Positions 1 through 8,563 of a stretch of DNA of 64,000 nt are shown piece by piece. The stretch comes from Allomuricauda sp. (GTDB lineage: Bacteria; Bacteroidota; Bacteroidia; Flavobacteriales; Flavobacteriaceae). How positions within the stretch are numbered: position 1 is the first letter of the stretch; each line of letters opens with the position of its first letter. The notes below the pieces were generated by a model. It was not told the origin of the DNA. It did not search any database and worked only from the letters and a program-made list of their open reading frames with translations. The position numbers were made by a program, and so were the translations under genes. The stretch lies in assembly GCA_030148335.1 (NCBI GenBank), contig JASBTQ010000002.1, positions 1-64,000 of the forward strand. The letters run 5' to 3'.

Positions 1-165
1 TGGAAGATTAATGTCCAAAATAATACAGTCATAATCATAAAGACCGATGCGCTCCAGACCTTCGGAGAGATTACAGGCGACATCACAAAAATACCCCTCT
101 TCCGCGGCGAATTCTTCGAGGCTTTTTAGCATTTCAGGTTCATCTTCTATAATGAGCAATTTCAT
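1..165 (-). CDS. Response regulator, N-terminal fragment cut by the window edge
   Basis: Reading the minus strand from the ATG at 165 gives 55 codons open to the window edge, starting MKLLIIEDEPEMLKSLEEF and ending in DCIILDINLP. This is the start of a CheY-like receiver domain: the acidic pair is in IIEDE near residues 7-9 and the phospho-acceptor aspartate is D51 in LDINLP. In OmpR-type regulators a DNA-binding domain would follow, but it lies outside the window. It sits inside the ICE, so it may belong to cargo such as a metal or stress two-component system; that is inference. The start is well placed because upstream sequence is non-coding. Confidence 0.8.
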   Translation of the reverse strand, partial: MKLLIIEDEPEMLKSLEEFAAEEGYFCDVACNLSEGLERIGLYDYDCIILDINLP

Positions 166-1239
166 AATAGCAAAATAAGGAATTAATTCTGTAGAAATTT
201 TGTAATGAATTCTTTCGAACTTTTGGATTTAGGAAAAATGGGGCATTTTTGGTAATTAGATTCAACCCGAAGGTTTTTAAGGGTATGATCAGTTCTTAAT
301 TATAATTAACTTCGCTGTAGAGAAAATAATACAGATCTTATTGGATGGAATTTGTCTGGCACTAAAAAGATGTTCAACCCAAATGTGAAACTCAAACCCC
401 GATGGCTGTGGTCATTTTGGGTGGGTTACTATCGGCAACCATCTTGAATTTGATTCCTTGTGTGTATCAAATAGTTATCAATAGCCGAGAATGACGAAAA
501 AATATTCAGTTTAAGGCCTTCTTATTAAATAGGAAGGCTTTTTTTCACAACACCGCTCAGCACATTCCCCTACATTTCGCGAAAAGCTGCATTCCGGGAA
601 AAGAGCTTCACTACAACTACCTTGGACACAATCCCCAATTTTAGCTTTCCATTCCGCTCACCCTTCCCGCTTAGGCTGGGAAGGAACGCTACATTCCATA
701 GCCAAAATTGTGAATTAAGTCCGCCTTACCAAATCGGAAGGCCAGCCCCTTGGTTTTCTTAACAGAATTTACGGCAAGAACTTCTTGAGCCCTTACTCGA
801 AAATCCCTAAAAACCAGGGTGCTGTCCCACACATTTTAAGGGGTTTATAATGGATGAAGCCTTGAATGTTTTTCGGGGCATCGAAAAACAGGCAGTGCAT
901 AACCAATTCTAAATTAAACCCAATCGCTCACCTCGCTTAACTTCCCGTACGCTCGGGTCGCAACTGGCTTTAAAAGAATTGCTAATGCCCTTATGGAACT
1001 TGTCAAGACCGTGGCAAGTTTCAGCGAAAAATAAGGTATCTACTTCCTTGAAATCCAATGCCTGCTTTTCAGCAGGCAGGATTCACTACGTCGCAGACAC
1101 ACCTGATTTATTCCCCGAAAGTCTTGACAAAACCCACGTCACCCATTGTGCTACGCACGAAAGAAATCAAACAAACACCCCTTAAAATTTCATCTCAATT
1201 GAATTAAACAGGGAATTATTAATCTTTAAATTTTTAGTT
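166..1239. other. Long intergenic region of the ICE, no convincing gene
   Basis: About 1.07 kb between the response regulator start and ssb. I see no ORF with recognisable protein content; the one longer frame (979-1185) has no family features. It contains several small dyads: a terminator-like hairpin at 516-538, CCTTCCC/GGGAAGG at 662-668/678-684, AACTTG/CAAGTT at 997-1002/1015-1020, and a TTTCGCGAAA palindrome at 575-584. It probably holds the ssb promoter and structural or regulatory DNA of the element. Confidence 0.5.
514..547. terminator. Rho-independent terminator-like hairpin
   Basis: GCCTTC at 516-521 pairs with GAAGGC at 533-538 and is followed by a run of seven T. No gene is visible just upstream on the plus strand, so it may end a transcript from a small RNA or a decayed gene. 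Confidence 0.5.
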
Positions 1240-1596
1240 ATGAGTACTTTAAGAAATCACGTACAATTGATTGGAAACGTTGGACAAGAGCCAACCATCA
1301 CGAACCTTGAAAGCGGAAGCAAAGTAGCCCGCTTTTCACTCGCCACAAATGAATATTACAAGAACAAGAAAGGCGAGAAAGAGCAAAGCACCGAATGGCA
1401 TACCGTGGTTGCCTGGGGCAAGACTGCTAAAATTGTTGAACAGTATGTAGTCAAAGGAAAAGAGGTAGGCGTAAGCGGAAAACTGAAATCCCGAAGCTAT
1501 GAGGACAAAGATGGTATCAAAAGATACGTAACAGAAATCGAAGCCAACGAAATCCTATTGTTGGGTACAAAAAACGGTAACGGTTCTAACGAATAG
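1240..1596 (+). CDS. ssb: Single-stranded DNA-binding protein (element-encoded)
   Basis: 118 aa, a full OB-fold SSB domain. The start MSTLRNHVQLIGNVGQEP, the SGSKVARFSLAT strand, the EWHTVVAWGKTAKIVEQYV core and the VSGKLKSRSYEDKDG hairpin all match the family. It coats single-stranded DNA, here most likely the strand made during conjugative transfer or element replication. The usual acidic tail ending DDxxF-like, which recruits partner proteins in chromosomal SSBs, is absent: the protein ends LGTKNGNGSNE. That is common in short element-borne SSBs. A strong hairpin terminator follows, so it seems to be transcribed alone. Confidence 0.95.
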   Translation: MSTLRNHVQLIGNVGQEPTITNLESGSKVARFSLATNEYYKNKKGEKEQSTEWHTVVAWGKTAKIVEQYVVKGKEVGVSGKLKSRSYEDKDGIKRYVTEIEANEILLLGTKNGNGSNE

Positions 1597-1605
1597 ACTT
1601 AAAAG

Positions 1606-1645
1606 AAAGAGGGCGTACCCGTCGAAAAGATGCGCCCTCTTTTCA
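1606..1645 (+). terminator. Terminator after ssb
   Basis: Perfect 10-bp stem AAAGAGGGCG (1606-1615) with CGCCCTCTTT (1633-1642), 17-nt loop and a T run, directly after the ssb stop codon. Confidence 0.85.
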
Positions 1646-1669
1646 TTATCCATTTAAAAGTATAAGACA

Positions 1670-2050
1670 ATGAAAGCACAAGTTAACGAAATAGAACAGA
1701 ACTTACAACAATTCACGGGCACGGAAATGTACTATTACATTCCCATTCTTAGAACCCGATTTACGGATGGTTTGAAATATCTTGCAAACGTAGCGGACTG
1801 TTATTGGCTCATTACGGATGCTTCGGTAATTGCCAAAAGTTTGAAGAACCGAAGCAAATGGGTAACGATTGACTTCAAAAGAATGTCAGAAGAAAAACAG
1901 GATTACACAGGCTACGAAGCTGAAATTATTTACAGCGATGGAAACGATAACATTTTGGAAACCCACCGTTACAATGCTACCGATTTTCCACTGGACGAAT
2001 TGCGGATGTTCTTTGTGAACGATACGCTGATGTTATCAAGCGAATACTAA
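1670..2050 (+). CDS. Conserved small ICE protein, DUF6876-like
   Basis: 126 aa. The motif block TEMYYYIPILRTRFTDGLKYLA followed by CYWLITDASVIAKSL resembles a family I recall as DUF6876, common in Bacteroidetes mobile elements near SSB and antirestriction-type genes; this is recalled, not searched. No signal peptide or membrane segment is seen. The protein is soluble, with aromatic residues and a mildly acidic C-terminal half. It lies 73 bp after ssb, past its terminator, and 12 bp before the next small gene, so those two are probably cotranscribed. The biochemical function is unknown. Confidence 0.75.
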   Translation: MKAQVNEIEQNLQQFTGTEMYYYIPILRTRFTDGLKYLANVADCYWLITDASVIAKSLKNRSKWVTIDFKRMSEEKQDYTGYEAEIIYSDGNDNILETHRYNATDFPLDELRMFFVNDTLMLSSEY

Positions 2051-2062
2051 AATCGGGAAGCT

Positions 2063-2260
2063 ATGATTTATCTTAATTTTACCGATTTGAGTGAGGAAGC
2101 GCAAGAGCGATTAATTGCAAATTCCAAAGAAGATGTCAAGAAAAAATATGGCAAGGATTTGATGGACTATGCTACTAAGCATCACACCAATTTGGACCAA
2201 ATGCTTGACGAGGAAGCGTTACGGAATTTATATTCCTATACCTATGTATTTAATATATGA
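2063..2260 (+). CDS. Small hypothetical protein
   Basis: 65 aa beginning MIYLNFTDLSEEAQERLIANSKEDVKKKYG. It is charged and predicted mostly helical, with no signal peptide or transmembrane segment. It starts 12 bp after the DUF6876-like gene and is followed by a strong terminator, which supports a two-gene operon and a real gene. I do not recognise a family. The opening phrase with its Leu-Ser-Glu-Glu-Ala helix start could be a protein-protein or DNA-mimic fold, but nothing in the sequence proves that. Confidence 0.6.
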   Translation: MIYLNFTDLSEEAQERLIANSKEDVKKKYGKDLMDYATKHHTNLDQMLDEEALRNLYSYTYVFNI

Positions 2261-2281
2261 TTGATAATTTTAAAAGAAATG

Positions 2282-2308
2282 CACCCCTGAAATTTCAGGG
2301 GTGTTTTC
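2282..2308 (+). terminator. Terminator after the small-gene pair
   Basis: Perfect 22-bp dyad CACCCCTGAAATTTCAGGGGTG at 2282-2303 followed by TTTT, about 21 bp after the stop codon of the 65-aa gene. Confidence 0.85.
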
Positions 2309-2515
2309 ATTTTTAGTGCATTTATAATCACGAAAAAATCGTATCTTTATTTCGCTGAAATACAGCACACAATTTAAGTACAGTTATCCACTTTTTGACT
2401 TTCGCCGATAACCGTACCCACCGAAAATTAACATATCGGAAATTTCATTTCCTCGAAAATGGCAATCATCCGCCGTAGGTCGGATGGATTGTATGGATTT
2501 TTGTCCCGCGAGCGG

Positions 2516-2574
2516 AACGAAAAGGAATAGCAAGAGGGTAACACGCTGCGCGGTGTTACATATTCCTGTTCGTT
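2516..2574. other. oriT: Candidate origin of transfer (nested inverted repeats)
   Basis: Outer arms at 2516-2529 and 2561-2574 pair at 13 of 14 positions (AACGAAAAGGAATA with TATTCCTGTTCGTT). Inside them is a second stem, GTAACAC (2538-2544) with GTGTTAC (2553-2559), around an 8-nt loop. The dyad lies about 120 bp upstream of the mobilisation operon in the 434-bp gap 2261-2694. Origins of transfer in Bacteroidetes elements are usually next to the mob genes and contain such repeats. The nick site cannot be placed. A structured RNA is an alternative. Confidence 0.5.
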
Positions 2575-2630
2575 GTCAAAGCATTGAAAATCAGTTGTTT
2601 AAAATCATTTTAATTCTTTGGTTTTCAGCA

Positions 2631-2685
2631 ATTTGCGACAAATGCCCTCAAAACGCCCATTTTTCGGGAAGGATTTGCGACAAAT
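2631..2685. promoter_or_regulatory. Paired 13-bp operators upstream of the mobilisation operon
   Basis: ATTTGCGACAAAT occurs at 2631-2643 and again at 2673-2685. The copies start 42 bp apart (four helical turns), and each copy is itself a dyad (ATTTG-CGA-CAAAT). The second copy ends 9 bp before the bfmA start codon. This is the expected form of a binding site for the small DNA-binding mobilisation protein or for an autoregulator. Confidence 0.6.
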
Positions 2686-2694
2686 CGGCGAAAT

Positions 2695-3075
2695 ATGGAC
2701 ACATTTATCGGCATTAGATTCAAAAAGGAAACAGCAAAACGTTTTCAGGAATTCTCACGTAAACACTTCAAGACTCATACCGAGGCAATGGAAGCCATCC
2801 TTGATTTTTTCTTCTATAACGAGATTTCACCAAAGGAAAATTTAGGACCAACTGGGCGCACCATTGAAGCCAAATTATTAAAGCGCATCAATGCGGTCAT
2901 TGCAATTATGCGTGATGTGGAAAAGACACAAACCAAACCTACAGTTGCAATGTTACAATCCCTTTTTGAAATGGATGAACCCAAAAAGAAACCCTTGATT
3001 TTGGAAAAGAAATATGCTGAGGAAAAGAAGGAAGTCCGCTTTCGCGAAAAGCGAAATAACCAGAATCAACTTTAA
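2695..3075 (+). CDS. bfmA: BfmA/BtgA-family mobilisation accessory protein
   Basis: 126 aa. The N-terminus (IGIRFKKETAKRFQEFSRKHF followed by THTEAMEAILDFF, then EISPKENLGPTGRTIEAK) closely matches the BfmA/BtgA family of Bacteroidetes mobilisation proteins. These are small DNA-binding proteins that help the relaxase load at oriT. The C-terminal third is highly basic (KKYAEEKKEVRFREKRN), fitting DNA contact. It is the first gene of a three-gene operon: the relaxase begins 11 bp downstream and the coupling protein overlaps that. Two dyadic operators lie just upstream, so autoregulation is plausible. The ATG at 2695 is preferred because family members start immediately before this conserved block. 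Confidence 0.9.
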   Translation: MDTFIGIRFKKETAKRFQEFSRKHFKTHTEAMEAILDFFFYNEISPKENLGPTGRTIEAKLLKRINAVIAIMRDVEKTQTKPTVAMLQSLFEMDEPKKKPLILEKKYAEEKKEVRFREKRNNQNQL

Positions 3076-3086
3076 AATTCTAACCT

Positions 3087-4118
3087 ATGTATATAAACAT
3101 CACCGCACAAAAATTAGGAACGAATTACAGTCAGAGCTCAGCGGATTTTGTGGACTATTTGGAAAAGGAAAACGAGGGTCTGGAAAAAGAAGAGATGGAA
3201 CATTTTTTCAACCAATATGGCGATGAGATTTCAGCAAAGGAAGTGGTCAAAGAAATTGATGGTAACACTGCCAAGCTGAAAAAGAAAGAACCAAAATTCT
3301 ATTCCGTCACGGTCAGTCCATCCAAATACGAATTGCGAAAACTTCAAAACAGTAGCGAAGATTTAAAACGATATACCCGAGAGCTGATGAAGGATTATGC
3401 AGCCAGTTTCAACCGGGAAATCAATGGACGAAAAGTAGGTGTTAATGATATTAAATACTTCGCCAAAATTGAACACCAACGAACATTCAAAGGCACGGAT
3501 TTTCAGGTGCGAGAAAACCAACCTTTTGCTACCAAGATTCTTGAATTGAAACAAGAAGTCCGGAAAATCCAACAAGGTGAGGCAAAAGGGAACATCGATA
3601 GGTTAAAGCTAAAAATTGCCAAACTCGAACGAGAAGCACCGCACCAACAAAATGGTAAGCGTATTGTCCAGGGAATGAAAAAGGCAGGCAACCAAAGCCA
3701 CATTCATATTATCGTCAGCCGAAAGGATGCATCCAATTCCTTCAGTCTTTCCCCAGGAAGCAAGCACAAAGCATCCGAAGTTGAGATGCACGGAAAGAAA
3801 GTGAAACGTGGTTTTGACCGTGACCAGTTTTTTGAACGTGCCGAAAAGACCTTTGATAAGACATTTGGCTATAAACGCAACTATGCTGAGACCTATAAGG
3901 CCAAAAAGGATTTTGTCAAAAACCCAAAACTCTATTTCGCAGCTTTAATGAAATTACCAGCCAATGAAAAAGCAATGGCCTTTAAAATTATGGGTAAGTC
4001 TGGCATTCCATTAATCCCAAATATCCCGACCAGTAAAGCACAATTAGCACTTCGGGTTTTTAAGCGACTTAGGAAAGGTGCAGAAATCACAGTCAAATCA
4101 AGCTCTATTGGGATATGA
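3087..4118 (+). CDS. mobB: Relaxase / mobilisation protein MobB (DUF5712-like)
   Basis: 343 aa. It opens MYINITAQKLGTNYSQSSADFVDYLEKE, typical of the Bacteroidetes MobB/DUF5712 relaxase group (family recalled, not searched). A metal-binding histidine motif HIHIIVSRKD lies at residues 205-214, with H205 and H207 the likely metal ligands. Family knowledge says such proteins nick oriT and lead the strand into the recipient. Candidate nicking tyrosines occur near the N-terminus (Y2, Y14, Y24), but I cannot choose among them. A Lys/Arg-rich middle (residues 150-200) fits DNA binding. It is 11 bp after bfmA and overlaps mobC by 4 bp (ATGA), indicating translational coupling. Confidence 0.9.
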   Translation: MYINITAQKLGTNYSQSSADFVDYLEKENEGLEKEEMEHFFNQYGDEISAKEVVKEIDGNTAKLKKKEPKFYSVTVSPSKYELRKLQNSSEDLKRYTRELMKDYAASFNREINGRKVGVNDIKYFAKIEHQRTFKGTDFQVRENQPFATKILELKQEVRKIQQGEAKGNIDRLKLKIAKLEREAPHQQNGKRIVQGMKKAGNQSHIHIIVSRKDASNSFSLSPGSKHKASEVEMHGKKVKRGFDRDQFFERAEKTFDKTFGYKRNYAETYKAKKDFVKNPKLYFAALMKLPANEKAMAFKIMGKSGIPLIPNIPTSKAQLALRVFKRLRKGAEITVKSSSIGI

Positions 4119-5560
4119 GTTGGTCATTGGTAGAAATAATGATATATGTTGTTGTGCCTGTTCTTTCGGTAGCCATACTTCTCTATGCTTTTTACGATAG
4201 TGAACTAACGGGAAAAACAGATAAACGATATCAGGTAAAGTTCCTGACAAAATCGGGAAGATTTCAGATAGACAACATAAAGCGTGGTGCATCCGTCATC
4301 GGTTCTGCAGGAAGTGGGAAGACCGAAAGCGTTGTCTATGGCTTCTTAAAACACTTTCGTGAAAATGGTTTTTGTGGAATCATTCACGACTACAAAGACT
4401 TTGAGCTGACCGAAATGGCGTATCCGCTTTTTAAAGAAAACGAAATTCCAATGAAGGTCATTTCATTTGATAGGATTATCCATCGGGTAAATCCCATTGC
4501 ACCGAGGTATTTAGAGAATGAAGAAAGCGTAAATGAAGTGTCGAGGGTTTTGATTGAAAACCTCTTGGAACAACGAGAATCGGGAACCACCGGAACAACC
4601 AAATTCTTCAACGATGCTGCTGAAGGATTAATTGGCGGATTGATTTGGAAATTGAAATCCGATTATCCGCAATTTTGCACCTTGCCCCATTTGATTGCCA
4701 TTTATCAAATGCTCGATACCGATAGCCTGATCCAGTTTCTTGAAACCAATACCACATCGAGAGCAATGGCAGATGCTTTCATTAGCGGAAAGGATTCCGA
4801 GCGTCAAACAGCTGGTGTAAAAAGTACCTTGGCCAATGCGTTAAAACGCATCAGCACCAAACGTATTTTTATGGCATTGTCTGCGGATGAAGTGCCTTTG
4901 AACGTAAATGATGAAGAAAATCCAGCCGTGATTTCGGTGGTGAACAATCCCAAATTTGAAACCTCTTATTCGCCAGTAATCGCTACCATCATCCACACCA
5001 TCACCAAACAGATGAGTGTGCGTAATTCCAAACCTTCATTTCTATTAATGGAAGAAGCACCGACCATTCGCTTACTCAATATGCACCGCATTCCAGCGAC
5101 ACTGCGAAGCTATGATATCGCCACCATTTATGTAATGCAGGACAAAATCCAAAACGATATGATGTATGGCGATAAGGCCAGCAAAGCTATTTTGAGTAAC
5201 CTATCCTATCAATTCTTTGGCAAGGTCAATGACCCAGACACGGCAAAGTATTACGAACGTTTTTTTGAAATTATCAAAAACCCAACAAAAAGCATAAGTA
5301 AGGCCGCCAACATCTTTAAAACCGACACCCGAATAACAAAAGGCGAAAGAGAGGTTTCCAAAAGAAGAGCAGATATTTTCTTTAGGCTCAAACAAGGTGA
5401 GTTCGTCACCTTTGCAGACGGGAAGGATAAGAAAGTACGGTTCAAATTATCAAAAATCGAAAGACAACTTCCACAGGATACCAAGCGATATTCGGAAGCA
5501 GATTTGAGAGCGAATTTTGAAAGGATTTATGATGAGGCGAGGTCGATTTTTAGAGGATAA
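4115..5560 (+). CDS. mobC: Type IV coupling protein MobC (VirD4/TraG-like ATPase)
   Basis: 481 aa. One N-terminal membrane helix (residues about 5-27) is followed by a RecA-like ATPase with Walker A GSAGSGKT (63-70) and Walker B FLLMEEAP (309-316). Members pump the relaxase-DNA complex into the mating channel at the inner membrane. It is short compared with VirD4 or TraG (about 600 aa) and lacks a large all-alpha domain, as usual for Bacteroidetes MobC proteins. Its start overlaps the mobB stop, so the three mobilisation proteins are made from one transcript. No terminator hairpin is obvious in the 147 bp before the convergent PHP-SMC gene. Confidence 0.92.
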   Translation: MSWSLVEIMIYVVVPVLSVAILLYAFYDSELTGKTDKRYQVKFLTKSGRFQIDNIKRGASVIGSAGSGKTESVVYGFLKHFRENGFCGIIHDYKDFELTEMAYPLFKENEIPMKVISFDRIIHRVNPIAPRYLENEESVNEVSRVLIENLLEQRESGTTGTTKFFNDAAEGLIGGLIWKLKSDYPQFCTLPHLIAIYQMLDTDSLIQFLETNTTSRAMADAFISGKDSERQTAGVKSTLANALKRISTKRIFMALSADEVPLNVNDEENPAVISVVNNPKFETSYSPVIATIIHTITKQMSVRNSKPSFLLMEEAPTIRLLNMHRIPATLRSYDIATIYVMQDKIQNDMMYGDKASKAILSNLSYQFFGKVNDPDTAKYYERFFEIIKNPTKSISKAANIFKTDTRITKGEREVSKRRADIFFRLKQGEFVTFADGKDKKVRFKLSKIERQLPQDTKRYSEADLRANFERIYDEARSIFRG

Positions 5561-5707
5561 CAACTAAGCAAGTTTCTCAATCGATTACCCCAAAATATTT
5601 AAGTATAGCACTGATGAAAAGTAAAAATTAGAAAAGTTCTAACAATTAGTTTTCCGTACTTTTTATGAAACCACCACATTCTGAGGTCATTTTTTTATAG
5701 TTATCCA

Positions 5708-8563
5708 TTAAAAGCCATATTTATCTTTTCTAAGCCTGAACGCCTTTTCGCCACCTTCCATTACAGATGTAATTTCGTTTTTAATCTCTTTGGTGTCAAT
5801 AGCACCTTCTGCTTTGATAATCCCTCTTGTTTGTGAGCTGGCATCTTTATAGTCGCAGCAAATCACTAATTCGGCATCGCCGTTAACTACCAAATTGGCA
5901 TTATGGCTCGTAAAAACCAATTGCCTTTTCTTTTTGGCATTCCAGATATTTTGGATTATTGCATCAATAGCTCTATTGTCAATGTCATCTTCGGGTTGGT
6001 CGATTAGTAAAGGTATTCCGGGCTGGTTGAGTAATACTGTAAGTAGTGCCGTAGCCTGCTGCCCAGCAGATGCATCTCGAAAGGGAATTTCATCGCCAAG
6101 TTCATTATTTGTTGTATAAAAGAATTCAGGGTCAAATTCTAATTCTGTTGCTGTCAATTGTAACCAGTCATCGGTTGTGATTTTGGATTGCATCTTTAAT
6201 TTGTGGTCTTCGCTGAATCCGGTTGAGTCCAAGATTGGTGTAGATGGCAATTCTTCTGGATTCTCTTCATCAAGTTTAAATTCTGCCAATAATCTTAATT
6301 CTTCAGAGATCGCTATAAATTCAGAAATTGGGTCATCTTTGCTGCGGATATGTGCTATTAATGCATCTATTCGCTCTTCTCTGATTCTCGTTCCTTCAAG
6401 AATAGAACGTAATTTTTCCTTGAAATTAGCAAGATTGATATTTTTGGTAACTACTGCTTTAATAAGGTTATTTGATAAATCGGTGAAATTTGTTGCTTGG
6501 TCATTTAATACCTGAACTTTTTCCAAGTGCAGTTCCTTCCATTCTTCTTTATAGGCGTTATAGTCGTTTTCTGGATTTCCAAGCTCTTTTAATACTGATT
6601 TCCTATCGGCAACTAAACTATTAATCTCTGCCAGACGGTCTTCAAGTTTTTTAATATTCGTTAGTTGTTCTTGACTTGCTATGGACTTCCCCTTGGCAGC
6701 CTCATATTCACTATCGAACTGCGCTTGCTTTTTCCCCCATTCTTCTACAATTTCGGTGTACTGCTTTAATCCGCTCTCATTAAAAATATCCTTCAGATTT
6801 TGAACAGCTTCGTTGATATTTTTGAATTTTGTTTTGACCTCTGTATTAAGATTTTCTATCAAATCCTTGTTCTCTATGTTGTCAATGTGAGGCTCAATAG
6901 GTTCTGGGTATAATTTCAAAAGCTCAAGAAGCTCATCAGCTTTAGACTCAAAAAGCGATAGTTCAGATTCAGTATTTTCTATAATTGTCTTCTCTAACTC
7001 AAATTTTGATTTTTTGTTAATTGTTTTTTGGTCAGCTTCCGAAATCCCTTTTAAAGACTCTCTAATACCTTTAACTTGCCCCTTTATAGAACTACCTTCA
7101 ATATTGAAATTTGCTATCTCATTCTGCACTTTCTTTTTGCGTACTAATTGATTGTACGCATTTTTGAGTTTTAGATTTGTTTCGTCTAAATTGTAAGAAG
7201 TACGCTCTAAGCTGCTCTTAATAGGTTGTTCTATAAACCGCTTTAGTTCTTCTGTCTTTACACCAACATCACTAAGTTGTTTTTGGCTATAGGATTGTAT
7301 TGGCAGTACTTTTCGAATATCTTCTTCACTAACTTTTTGAAATTCACCATCACCAATTTTCAAAAGTATTTCCCTGCTGGCAGAATTTCTTTTAACGATG
7401 TGGCGAACATCATTTTTCACCATTGTAATTCTCACTTCACCATCAACGGCTGTCAACGTTTTCCTTATTAGCGTATCTCTTCGGTTCTGAATAATATCCA
7501 ATTCTTGATAGTTGCCTATTTTAACCGTTTGGTCACACAGTCCCCATCTTATGTATTCTAAAATAGTTGACTTGCCAGTTCCTCTTCCACCAATCAAGGC
7601 GTTATATTGCTGATTGAAGTTGATATTGAAACCACCCAGAAATTTAGAGTTTGTAACATCCAGCGATTCAATAAATATTTGAGGCATTTCTGGCTCATTC
7701 TGAGAAATTCTGGATTCTTTGGCCAAACAGGCCTGCCGAATAGCTTCTGCAGTTGGTTCTGCCCATTTAACCCAAGTAGAATATTTTCCAAACTCACGAC
7801 CGTCCTCGTACCTATTATCTGAAGTAGATACAAGACCTATGCTCTTGTTTCCGTAGTTGACATCCCCACCGTTAATTTTATTTTGATAACCGGATTCCTG
7901 TGATATGTCCTTATCAACATAACCGCCAACGCAAGGCATTTTAATGTAGTGCTCTTGGAAGCCTTGACGTATTATGGAATGTTGGCCACCTTTCCCAACA
8001 TTAGGAAGTACAATGTACCTACCTTTACAATAGCTAACTTCATCTAAAATTTTATGAAGCTGGGGAAGGTTGTTGATTACCTCTTGGGAAATTCTCTGGG
8101 TTTGTACCGTTTGTCTGTCATAGGGGTCTGTAGGTTGTATGCCAAGAAAATTAAGGACAGAGTTGAGATGGGTATCCTCGAAATCTGCATCAAAAATAAT
8201 AATAGTCTGGCTTGCAGGATTGGAAAGGCTGAGTTCAATGCCTGGGAAAACCGTAACTTTTTTCTCTGGCTCGCCCATTATGTCGTGTATCTCATTCTGC
8301 TCTATGGCGACCCTTCGTAAGTGTTGGACAAAAACCACATCGTGATGGTCTGTCATAGCGATGGCGTTAATTCCTGCACTGCTTATTTTGTCTAAATATT
8401 CCTTACAAAATTGATTTCGGTTATCATCAATTTGCTGTTTGTCCTCTTGAGTTAAACCTTCTACTTGCTCTGGATTTACACCATAACGTGCACCTGTCCA
8501 AGCAATATCGCGAGGGCTGTGTACCTGAAAATCACATCGATAAAATTTTGCGCCTTTATTCAT
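5708..8563 (-). CDS. PHP-domain / SMC-like ATPase (TrlF-type), putative defence protein
   Basis: 951 aa. Residues 1-290 form a PHP-type phosphoesterase domain with motifs DFQVHS (11-16), TDHHD (71-75), FPGIE (106-110), a histidine in GKGGQHS (190-196) and SDNR (248-251). Next is an SMC/ABC-type ATPase: Walker A GGRGTGKST (325-333), a long coiled-coil stretch (about 450-790), signature SAGQQ (832-836), Walker B LLIDQPEDDID (852-862) and H-loop SHN (886-888). The first PHP motif has Gln in place of the usual first His of HxH. The layout matches proteins I recall as TrlF family AAA-like ATPases. A nucleic-acid-cleaving or nucleotide-hydrolysing defence role is inferred from the layout and from being ICE cargo. 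It is divergent from the AlbA-domain gene. Confidence 0.85.
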   Translation of the reverse strand: MNKGAKFYRCDFQVHSPRDIAWTGARYGVNPEQVEGLTQEDKQQIDDNRNQFCKEYLDKISSAGINAIAMTDHHDVVFVQHLRRVAIEQNEIHDIMGEPEKKVTVFPGIELSLSNPASQTIIIFDADFEDTHLNSVLNFLGIQPTDPYDRQTVQTQRISQEVINNLPQLHKILDEVSYCKGRYIVLPNVGKGGQHSIIRQGFQEHYIKMPCVGGYVDKDISQESGYQNKINGGDVNYGNKSIGLVSTSDNRYEDGREFGKYSTWVKWAEPTAEAIRQACLAKESRISQNEPEMPQIFIESLDVTNSKFLGGFNINFNQQYNALIGGRGTGKSTILEYIRWGLCDQTVKIGNYQELDIIQNRRDTLIRKTLTAVDGEVRITMVKNDVRHIVKRNSASREILLKIGDGEFQKVSEEDIRKVLPIQSYSQKQLSDVGVKTEELKRFIEQPIKSSLERTSYNLDETNLKLKNAYNQLVRKKKVQNEIANFNIEGSSIKGQVKGIRESLKGISEADQKTINKKSKFELEKTIIENTESELSLFESKADELLELLKLYPEPIEPHIDNIENKDLIENLNTEVKTKFKNINEAVQNLKDIFNESGLKQYTEIVEEWGKKQAQFDSEYEAAKGKSIASQEQLTNIKKLEDRLAEINSLVADRKSVLKELGNPENDYNAYKEEWKELHLEKVQVLNDQATNFTDLSNNLIKAVVTKNINLANFKEKLRSILEGTRIREERIDALIAHIRSKDDPISEFIAISEELRLLAEFKLDEENPEELPSTPILDSTGFSEDHKLKMQSKITTDDWLQLTATELEFDPEFFYTTNNELGDEIPFRDASAGQQATALLTVLLNQPGIPLLIDQPEDDIDNRAIDAIIQNIWNAKKKRQLVFTSHNANLVVNGDAELVICCDYKDASSQTRGIIKAEGAIDTKEIKNEITSVMEGGEKAFRLRKDKYGF

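Noticed and set aside
662-684. CCTTCCC/GGGAAGG hairpin as a terminator or oriT
   Set aside because: No T run and no neighbouring mob gene; only a 7-bp stem, too weak to call alone.
979-1185. 68-aa open frame in the ICE intergenic region
   Set aside because: No family-like content, no clear ribosome binding site, composition like random translation and it spans small inverted repeats.
2484-2717. 77-aa frame across the oriT-like dyad
   Set aside because: It runs through the inverted repeats and both operators and into bfmA in another frame, so it is non-coding.
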